Assembly: GCA_036734085.1 (NCBI GenBank)
Contig: DAIMZF010000001.1
Span: 46,820-110,819, forward strand
Origin: J038 sp036734085
GTDB lineage: Bacteria > Chloroflexota > Anaerolineae > Aggregatilineales > Phototrophicaceae
Length of the DNA: 64,000 nucleotides
Direction: 5' to 3'
The notes under the pieces were generated by a model. That model made no database searches and was not told the DNA's origin. It saw only the letters and a program-made list of their open reading frames with translations. Shown here piece after piece: positions 58,064-64,000 of the stretch. Every line of letters begins with the position of its first letter. Within the stretch, counting starts at the first letter, position 1. The translations under genes were made by a program, and so were the position numbers.

Positions 58064-58783
58064 ATGCCGGTTCTTCTGCTTGCACAGGGCGACCAGGCCG
58101 CTAAAGATATCCTGCGGCGGGCCATCGAAGCGCGTTATGGGCCACGTCCACTGGCGTTAGACAGCCTAAAAATTGACTTTAAAGGGCGCGTAAAATTTAA
58201 GATGGGGCCAGTCCATGCCTGGGTTCCAGTAGATAGTACCGCCTATTTTAACTTTCCAACCGCTATGCGCTGGGACTTCATCGCCAAACCGCTTAAACTC
58301 CCGGTTCAACGTGGAGTAGAAGCCTATGACGGCGAAGTGTATCGCACGGTGCGTGGTGGCAAAGCACCGACGATGATTGAGGATGAAGTGCAGGTTAGCT
58401 CCGTGCGGAAACGCTTATGGGCGGTGGCTTCTGTGATGCTGACGCCGTTAAGCGATATATTTGTTAAACTGGAGGCACGCGGAGAATTTGGACTGCGGGC
58501 GACGAACACCCACTTGAACGACTATGCCGACATCTATCTGCGTGAGGATAATACGATCGACCGGGTGAGCGTTAATTGCTTTAACCCGGACGATAACGAG
58601 ATGCAAGATTTTATCATCCGGGTGTCGGAAGAACAGACGACCCTCGACGATTTGCTCATCCCGGCCAAGATGACCATGCTGTGGGATGATAAAGACACCT
58701 TTGAACTCACGCCGGCTCATATCGAAATCAACCCGGCAATCGCCGATGAAGTATTCCGCATTGAGGATGACCCCGCCTATTGA
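58064..58783 (+). CDS. Hypothetical protein
   Basis: A 239-residue protein without signal peptide or membrane helix. Its second half alternates strands (VFVKLEARGEFGLRAT, YADIYLREDNTIDRVSVNCFNPDD, MTMLWDDKDTFELTPAHIEINPAIADEVFRIEDD) like a LolA/LppX-type beta-sheet sandwich. I cannot name the family. The start ATG 58064 is chosen because GGAAGTGGG lies upstream; an ATG at 58013 would overlap the promoter region. Its stop overlaps that of the next, convergent gene by 7 bases. Confidence 0.7.
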   Translation: MPVLLLAQGDQAAKDILRRAIEARYGPRPLALDSLKIDFKGRVKFKMGPVHAWVPVDSTAYFNFPTAMRWDFIAKPLKLPVQRGVEAYDGEVYRTVRGGKAPTMIEDEVQVSSVRKRLWAVASVMLTPLSDIFVKLEARGEFGLRATNTHLNDYADIYLREDNTIDRVSVNCFNPDDNEMQDFIIRVSEEQTTLDDLLIPAKMTMLWDDKDTFELTPAHIEINPAIADEVFRIEDDPAY

Positions 58784-59289
58784 TATAAGGCGGGCATAGG
58801 TTCGCGGATTTCGTCGTAGATGACAAACCCGCGTGCCATGTAATTTTTTAGCGCGTGCGGGCCATCAAGGTTACAGGTGTGCAACCACACGCGCTGAACT
58901 TTCTCATTATCCCATGCGTGTTGAATGCCGTAACTCAGTAGATGTTTGCCCAACCCCTGCCCGATGAACGCTGGACGCAGACCAAAATAGGCAATCTCGA
59001 CCGAGTCCCCTTGCGGCTCTAGCTCGATATACCCCGCCGGAACTCCGCCTGTGTACAACACAAAAATCTCCGTATGTGCAAAAATAACGCGGATGTCATC
59101 ATCACTTAATGAAAGCCTATCGTACCAGCGCCACTCCGCGCCAATATCCCGGTACAAAAAACGATAGAACGCGACATCAGGAAAGGTCATACGCTGGATT
59201 TGCGCGTCTGTCGTGACGAAAGCCGGGCGGAACTGTGCTCTATCACGCATCTCGATATAGGTCGTGATGAGTGTTTCCGGGATGGTCAT
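58777..59289 (-). CDS. GNAT-family N-acetyltransferase
   Basis: A 170-residue acetyltransferase. The acetyl-CoA motif is VEIAYFGLRPAFIGQGLGKHLLSYGIQHAW, followed by RVWLHTCNLDGPHALKNYMARGF. It is different from the GNAT at 55255. The substrate is unknown. Confidence 0.83.
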   Translation of the reverse strand: MTIPETLITTYIEMRDRAQFRPAFVTTDAQIQRMTFPDVAFYRFLYRDIGAEWRWYDRLSLSDDDIRVIFAHTEIFVLYTGGVPAGYIELEPQGDSVEIAYFGLRPAFIGQGLGKHLLSYGIQHAWDNEKVQRVWLHTCNLDGPHALKNYMARGFVIYDEIREPMPALYQ

Positions 59290-59320
59290 AGTTGTGCTCT
59301 CTCCATGTGTTATTGCATTC

Positions 59321-59329
59321 TGCTATAAT
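59321..59329 (+). promoter_or_regulatory. Extended -10 promoter of the second acyl-CoA dehydrogenase gene
   Basis: TGCTATAAT is an extended -10 element, 45 bases before the start codon. No good -35 hexamer lies at the normal distance. No copy of the etfBA palindrome is present here. Confidence 0.5.
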
Positions 59330-59373
59330 TGAAGGACCAAACATAGCTTATTTATTACAAAGAGGCAACTAGG

Positions 59374-60606
59374 ATGGATTTCTCTTTAACAGACGAGCAA
59401 AAACAGGCTCAAAAGATGGTGCGCGACTTCTGCGCGAAGGAAGTTATTCCGGTTATTGGGGAGTGGGACAGAAAGCAAGAGATGAACCCCGCCTTCCTGC
59501 CGCGTATGGGCGAACTCGGTATTTTGGGCATCAGCATCCCGGTTCGTTACGGTGGGCAGGGCTTTGATTACATCACATTAGGCTTGACCTGCGAAGAACT
59601 GGAACGCGCAGATACGACTCTGCGCGTGGTGATGAGTGTGCATCATGGCCTCAACAGCCACGCCTTGCTCCAATGGGGTACAGAAGAACAAAAGCAGAAA
59701 TTCCTGACTCCGCAAGCACGCGGGGAGAAATACGCGGCCTTCTGCTTGACGGAACCGGGCGCGGGGAGCGATGTCGCCGCGATGACCTCTACCGCCCGTC
59801 GCGTGGGAGATACTTATATCCTCAACGGCGAGAAGATGTGGATTAGCCTTGCTAGCAAAGCGCATCACTTTTTAGTCGTTGCCAAGCATGACCCGGATGC
59901 TAACCCGCCACACAAGGGCATGAGTGCGTTTATAGTGACCAGTGATATGCCCGGTGTGACGACAGGGGACATTCACGGTAAGCTGGGTGTGCGTGCTGGC
60001 TCTACCGGCTGGGTGAAGATGGAAAACGTCGAGGTTCCAGTGGAAAACCGACTGGGCGAAGAGGGCGAAGGCTTTAAGATTGCGATGTCGTGCCTGGATA
60101 ACGGGCGCTTCACGGTAGCCGCCGGCGCAACGGGACTCATCCGTGCTTGTTTGGAAGAGAGCGTGAAGTATGCGCTAGAGCGCGAGACATTCGGCACACC
60201 GATTGCCCACCATCAACTCATCAAGCAAAAAATTGCTTATATGCAACAATGGTATGACACAGCCTCTTTGCTGTGCTTAAAAGTGGGATACATGAAGAAT
60301 AACGGCATCCGCAATACCCGCGAAACCAGCATGGCGAAGTGGTATGCAACCGACCACAGCGTAAAGGCCGCGCTGGAGGCGGTACAGTTGTTTGGCTCTT
60401 ACGGCTTTAGTGATGAATACCCGGTAGAACGTTACTTGCGTAACAGCAAGGGCGGCGTCATCTATGAAGGCACGAGCGAAATCCACCAATTAATGCAGGC
60501 GGACTTCGCGTTTAACTTCCGTGAGGACAAGCCGTTGCGTTGTGAAATGCCAGCTTATGACGCGGTGTTATGGCAATCCGAAGTCGAAGCCGTACCCGGC
60601 GACTAA
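59374..60606 (+). CDS. Acyl-CoA dehydrogenase
   Basis: FAD enzyme of 410 residues: LTEPGAGSDVAAMTSTARRVG, YILNGEKMWISLASKA, QLFGSYGFSDEYPVERYLRNSKGGVIYEGTSEIHQLMQ. The catalytic glutamate lies in YEGTSEI. It differs clearly from the enzyme at 19543 and is probably for another acyl-CoA. ETF for both is encoded at 41429-43239. AGAGG is about 10 bases before ATG. Confidence 0.92.
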   Translation: MDFSLTDEQKQAQKMVRDFCAKEVIPVIGEWDRKQEMNPAFLPRMGELGILGISIPVRYGGQGFDYITLGLTCEELERADTTLRVVMSVHHGLNSHALLQWGTEEQKQKFLTPQARGEKYAAFCLTEPGAGSDVAAMTSTARRVGDTYILNGEKMWISLASKAHHFLVVAKHDPDANPPHKGMSAFIVTSDMPGVTTGDIHGKLGVRAGSTGWVKMENVEVPVENRLGEEGEGFKIAMSCLDNGRFTVAAGATGLIRACLEESVKYALERETFGTPIAHHQLIKQKIAYMQQWYDTASLLCLKVGYMKNNGIRNTRETSMAKWYATDHSVKAALEAVQLFGSYGFSDEYPVERYLRNSKGGVIYEGTSEIHQLMQADFAFNFREDKPLRCEMPAYDAVLWQSEVEAVPGD

Positions 60607-60663
60607 AATCTGTTGGCGTCATGCAGGAAGCAGAGCGCCGTCATTGTATAATTTGTTGAATCA

Positions 60664-60693
60664 AAAACGGGAGTGTACACGCGCTCCCGTTTT
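60664..60693 (+). terminator. Intrinsic terminator after acyl-CoA dehydrogenase
   Basis: AAAACGGGAG (60664-60673) pairs with CTCCCGTTTT (60684-60693), then TTTGTG-type sequence. A strong terminator between convergent genes that could work in both directions. Confidence 0.85.
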
Positions 60694-60733
60694 GTGTTTC
60701 TTCTATACGTATATACGTAACGCATAGGGTGTG

Positions 60734-62374
60734 TTATGCACGCGGGCCAATCAACGGGCCAGCCAACCGAAGCATAGGTTGGTCTAGCGGTAAAATCCAC
60801 TTTGACCATGTCGGACTTTTGTAAAAGTAATTCAGTTGAGACGGCGCACGCCGCGCAGGGGTGGCCGGGTTGAACTTGTTCATAATCGTGCCGAGCATAT
60901 CCTCCGGCATGAGCAACAACGGGTTCACAATCCACACGTTTTGATAGCGGATTTCAAAATGCAGATGATACCAGGGCAAGGGTTCAATCTCCGCGATGAT
61001 GGTATCCGGGAAGATTTTATCCCCGCCTTTAAATGGGCGCGGATTAATGATGTGCTGGTAAATCAGCGTATAATCGCCCGACCTGATCCATACTGATAAA
61101 TTGGGCGAAATACGGCGCACATCCATATAAGTGCCTTCCACACCAGCATAAACCGGGATGCCTGCCGATGTATTCAGGAAGTCAAGTCCGCCGTGCATCC
61201 CTTGTGAATAGCCGTCATAGTTGAAGTTTTTGCCGTCGGTATAGGCGAATACGTTGTTGCCAAAGTATTGAAAATGCACGGTTTGCTCAATAGTTACAGG
61301 CAGGCGCTGAATCAGCGTTTGGAAGCCCGGTAAGTTCGTATTCTGTGGTTCGCCCGCTTCGGCATTTTTGCCGGGTGGCACCAAAAAGATGAGGTCTGCG
61401 TTAACGGTGCGCTCCGCAGACCAACCACGCTCATGCTGAATCCAGATGTAGCCGTCCGCTTCGATGCGGCTGTTGGGGTCAACCGTGATAATCTCATTCT
61501 GGTTAATGCTTGCGCCATCCAACGAAAGCCCTTGTAAAGAAGGGGAAGTCCGCACACGAACGCGGGTTGTCGCCTGTAGTTGGATGGCGGGCGATTTCAC
61601 ATCCATGCCACTCGTACCGCCGCCGGGTGATTTTGCCATCTCCGATGTTTGCTTGGTTTTGTCCTCTGCTGGAACATCTGGCATTATTTTAGCCGCATCG
61701 GGTTCTTCAACGGGTGACACAGGCGGGGCAGGTTGTTGTGTTGCGACGAGAAAAACGGTTGTTCCGGCAATGTTGCGCTCTGCCGACCAGCCCAAACTAT
61801 GCTGAATCCATACATAGCCGTCTGCTTCGGTGCGGCTGTTTGGGTTGGCGGAGATGGTCTGCCCGATGCCTAACGTACTGTCTGGCTGAACATCCGGCGC
61901 ATTGACCGAAGGCGCGACCCGCACACGGACGCGGATCTCCACTTTAAACTGAATATTTTTAGCGACAGGCTCGGGTTGTGGGACGGCAGGCATTTCTTTC
62001 GTGATTTTTTCCGGCTTGGATTCTGGTAAAGGGTTAGCTGACGCAGGAATATCAATCACCATCTCTACCGGGCCTTCTTCTACCTCTGGCCGGATTTCTA
62101 CGGGCGGGGCGGGGTGCGTCACGCCGGGACGGAAAAATGCGGATAGGTTAGACCTAATCATATAGATTTTTGTGCCATCAATACTGCTTTCTGGCGACCA
62201 CCCGCGCAAATGCCGCACCCAGACAAGACCATCGGCATGGGTGCGGGTCGTCGGGTCTATGATGATTAACCCCCCTTCACGGATAATCCCTTGCTCCGCA
62301 CCTGCCAGCGCGGGGCGGTCACGGATGATAATATCTTCGTGGGCGGCTCTCATCTCTGTGCGTTCTATCAACAT
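60734..62374 (-). CDS. M23-type peptidase-like protein with three SH3b-like repeats
   Basis: Three related SH3b-type repeats (about 10-60, 150-215 and 270-340) each end in a D/EADGY-VWIQHxxGWSAER-like line, for example EADGYVWIQHSLGWSAERN. A C-terminal LytM/M23 domain (about 380-490) has metal ligands in GMHGGLDFLN and YHLHFEIRY and YAGVEGTY/YQHI segments. Such proteins normally cut peptidoglycan, but no signal peptide or membrane helix is visible at the N-terminus. The final 60 residues are of unknown nature. AAGGGGA lies upstream of ATG. Its real location and substrate are unclear. Confidence 0.78.
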   Translation of the reverse strand: MLIERTEMRAAHEDIIIRDRPALAGAEQGIIREGGLIIIDPTTRTHADGLVWVRHLRGWSPESSIDGTKIYMIRSNLSAFFRPGVTHPAPPVEIRPEVEEGPVEMVIDIPASANPLPESKPEKITKEMPAVPQPEPVAKNIQFKVEIRVRVRVAPSVNAPDVQPDSTLGIGQTISANPNSRTEADGYVWIQHSLGWSAERNIAGTTVFLVATQQPAPPVSPVEEPDAAKIMPDVPAEDKTKQTSEMAKSPGGGTSGMDVKSPAIQLQATTRVRVRTSPSLQGLSLDGASINQNEIITVDPNSRIEADGYIWIQHERGWSAERTVNADLIFLVPPGKNAEAGEPQNTNLPGFQTLIQRLPVTIEQTVHFQYFGNNVFAYTDGKNFNYDGYSQGMHGGLDFLNTSAGIPVYAGVEGTYMDVRRISPNLSVWIRSGDYTLIYQHIINPRPFKGGDKIFPDTIIAEIEPLPWYHLHFEIRYQNVWIVNPLLLMPEDMLGTIMNKFNPATPARRAPSQLNYFYKSPTWSKWILPLDQPMLRLAGPLIGPRA

Positions 62375-62506
62375 GATGCTTTCCCCTTAATGATTGTGGC
62401 AATTCTGTTTATTATGACTCACTTCGTTTATTGTGGGAAATTCGCGTGAACAAACCATCGTCCGCTATAATGAAAGACATCAATCAGCAAAACCGGATAG
62501 GACATT

Positions 62507-63775
62507 ATGAGCGATACAGGAAGTGTGCCAGCCAACCTTAGCCCGGAGCATCTGCGGACGTTGTGGGACATCACCGGCGTGATGAATTCCAGCCTGGACT
62601 TTGACGAAGTATTGAACAACGTCATGGAATCGGTCATGCAATTGACCAATGCGCAACGCGGATTTTTGATGATTGCCGACGATAACGGCGAGCTTCGCAC
62701 GCGGGTTATCAAGGGTGCGGATGATAATGTTTTGGAAGAAGAGGGCTACAGCACAACCATTGTGCGAGAGGTCGTGCGTACCCAGCAAGCCTTATTGACG
62801 AACAACGCCCAATTTGATGAACGTTACAAAGCCGGACAGAGCATCATCATGCGTGGCCTGCGGGCCATTTTGTGTGCGCCGATGATGGTCAAAGGCCGCC
62901 TGGTGGGTGTGGTCTATGTAGATACCTCCATGCGGGCGGGCAACTTCAGTCAGGCGGATGCAGAACTGTTGAGTTCCGTTGCTGGGCAAGCTGGAATTGC
63001 GATTGAAAATGCGCGCCTGTATACCGTTGCAGTGGAAAAAGGCCGTATGGAGCGCGAGCTACAGATGGCGCGAGAGATTCAACATGCGCTATTGCCGCAG
63101 ACCCTACCGGCTGTGCGGGGGTACGAAATCTCTCCATTGTGGCGTGCCGCCCGCGAGACAGCAGGCGACTTCTACGATGCTTTTCTATTAGATGAAGGTC
63201 ACTTCGGCACGGTAATTGCGGATGTGTCCGACAAAGGCGCGGGGGCGGCGTTGTTTATGGCCGTAGCCCGCACGATGATTCGGACAAATGCTTTTGCCGG
63301 GTTATCCCCAGTGGAAATTATCGGGCGTACCAACGATTTAATCCTGGAAGATGCTGATAGCGGGATGTTTGTCACCCTCTATCACAGTCATTTCTTTCAG
63401 CACGGGGCCAGCCTGCACGTTAACGCCGGGCATAATCCGCCGTTGATTTATCATCACGAGACAAAGACGGTAGAATTTATGCCGCGTGGCGGACGTGCGA
63501 TAGGGTGGTTTCCGGATAATCCATTACAGGTATTAAAATTACAACTTGCGCCGGGTGATGTGCTTCTGTATTACACCGACGGCGTGACCGAAGCGGAAAA
63601 CCACGCAGGGGAGATGTATGGCGAAACGCGCATGATGCAGGTGCTACAGCGCAACGCGACACGTTCCGCAGTGGAAATACTGACCATGCTCAATGAGGAC
63701 ATCCTGCGTTTTTGCCAGGGTGAGCCTGCTTTTGATGATATTACGCTTTTGGTGGTGCGTTATACCGGGTCTTGA
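62507..63775 (+). CDS. GAF-domain SpoIIE-type PP2C phosphatase
   Basis: Residues 15-165 are a GAF sensor domain (NAQRGFLMIADDNGEL, ILCAPMMVKGRLVGVVYVDTS). After a helical linker (MERELQMAREIQHALLPQ), the SpoIIE/PP2C domain has the metal aspartates in ETAGDFYDAF and VIADVSDKGAGAALFMAVA, and LLYYTDGVTEAEN at the end. It probably dephosphorylates an anti-sigma antagonist or a similar protein in response to a small ligand; no partner gene is near. The length, 422 aa, is usual. Confidence 0.9.
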   Translation: MSDTGSVPANLSPEHLRTLWDITGVMNSSLDFDEVLNNVMESVMQLTNAQRGFLMIADDNGELRTRVIKGADDNVLEEEGYSTTIVREVVRTQQALLTNNAQFDERYKAGQSIIMRGLRAILCAPMMVKGRLVGVVYVDTSMRAGNFSQADAELLSSVAGQAGIAIENARLYTVAVEKGRMERELQMAREIQHALLPQTLPAVRGYEISPLWRAARETAGDFYDAFLLDEGHFGTVIADVSDKGAGAALFMAVARTMIRTNAFAGLSPVEIIGRTNDLILEDADSGMFVTLYHSHFFQHGASLHVNAGHNPPLIYHHETKTVEFMPRGGRAIGWFPDNPLQVLKLQLAPGDVLLYYTDGVTEAENHAGEMYGETRMMQVLQRNATRSAVEILTMLNEDILRFCQGEPAFDDITLLVVRYTGS

Positions 63776-63786
63776 TAAAGTGCCCA

Positions 63787-63815
63787 TTGACAGGCGATAA
63801 GCACGCTGTTATATT
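63787..63815 (+). promoter_or_regulatory. Promoter in the last intergenic region
   Basis: TTGACA (63787-63792), 17 bases, TATATT (63810-63815): one of the best promoter matches in the window. No ORF of note follows within the remaining 185 bases. A GCTACC-AGCA-GGTAGC hairpin lies at 63863-63878. Confidence 0.6.
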
Positions 63816-63948
63816 TTCGTGCGCTCAGCAAGCACTGTAACAAACCAAAACTCAACAAACATGCTACCAGCAGGTAGCCCTCATCGGCGCGGATAGTCTA
63901 GGACTGGTGCGTATGACAGCAGGGCGTAGCAGACAAGTTGAGCAGGTG

Positions 63949-63977
63949 TTGACAGCGCAAAAATGAGGTGATAGACT
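63949..63977 (+). promoter_or_regulatory. Second promoter near the window end
   Basis: TTGACA (63949-63954), 17 bases, TAGACT (63972-63977), just before an ATG at 63984 that runs out of the window. It probably drives the next gene. Confidence 0.5.
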
Positions 63978-64000
63978 CACAACATGCTGAAAACAAGCGA

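Noticed and set aside
1..64000. CRISPR arrays, insertion sequences and rRNA genes
   Set aside because: No regularly spaced repeats, transposase ORFs or rRNA segments were seen on either strand.

Overview
The window looks like a chromosomal scaffold segment from a member of the Chloroflexota, probably Anaerolineae-like. This is inferred from family content: a glutaredoxin-independent sulfur-carrier cysteine route (JAMM protease, CysO-like protein, MoeZ-like protein), EtfBA with acyl-CoA dehydrogenases, a TgpA-like transglutaminase, GAF-SpoIIE and vWA-FHA proteins, and no lipopolysaccharide genes. No taxonomic marker search could be run. A run of 100 N (39538-39637) marks an assembly gap. Nearly all of the window is ordinary core and metabolic sequence; no prophage, insertion sequence or CRISPR array was seen.

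Layout. 1-6203: end of the ribosomal spc/alpha region (secY end, adk, map, rpmJ, rpsM, rpsK, rpoA, rplQ, truA, rplM, rpsI), with infA and rpsD missing from their usual places. 6228-12603: MazG-family protein, tRNA-Pro(CGG), CDP-alcohol phosphatidyltransferase, an Lgt carrying a PDZ-like insertion, and an ABC-2 exporter whose permease is fused to a SpoIIM-like domain. 12600-15986: aspartokinase behind a Thr/Met-rich leader peptide and terminator, then RNase J. 16215-24000: GCS2-like ligase, isocitrate dehydrogenase, acyl-CoA dehydrogenase, TPR protein, methyltransferase and sensor kinase. 24079-35079: MFS transporter, PHP-AlbA fusion, receiver protein, Lon, cNMP-binding protein, beta-lactamase-fold hydrolase, an ABC ATPase, ComEA-like protein, 2'-5' RNA ligase-like protein and TrmB. 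35158-40084: secreted triple-repeat protein, RNase P RNA, and the gapped transglutaminase. 40182-52858: stress protein, CBS protein, EtfBA, orphan ABC ATPase, vWA-FHA, PRTase, pentapeptide protein, SGNH hydrolase, M20 peptidase, threonine aldolase, CPBP protein, tyrosine recombinase and alpha/beta hydrolase. 52913-57957: citrate synthase, then the divergent cysteine operon. 58064-63775: hypothetical protein, GNAT, acyl-CoA dehydrogenase, SH3-M23 protein and GAF-SpoIIE phosphatase.

The most interesting signals are two unannotated short leader ORFs that fit amino-acid attenuation. One (12674-12742) has ten consecutive Thr/Met codons, is followed by an intrinsic terminator, and lies just upstream of aspartokinase. 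The other (54311-54373) contains CMCVCC, is followed by a strong terminator, and lies just upstream of the JAMM/CysO/MoeZ cysteine genes. In both, a segment near the end of the leader ORF is complementary to the 5' side of the terminator, as a transcription-attenuation switch needs. The CysO-like carrier ends in GGRV rather than GG, so the neighbouring JAMM protease may have to trim it before use.

Other items worth attention are an 18-bp perfect palindrome over the -35 of the etfBA promoter, nested inverted repeats at the starts of two genes, and several unusual domain fusions.
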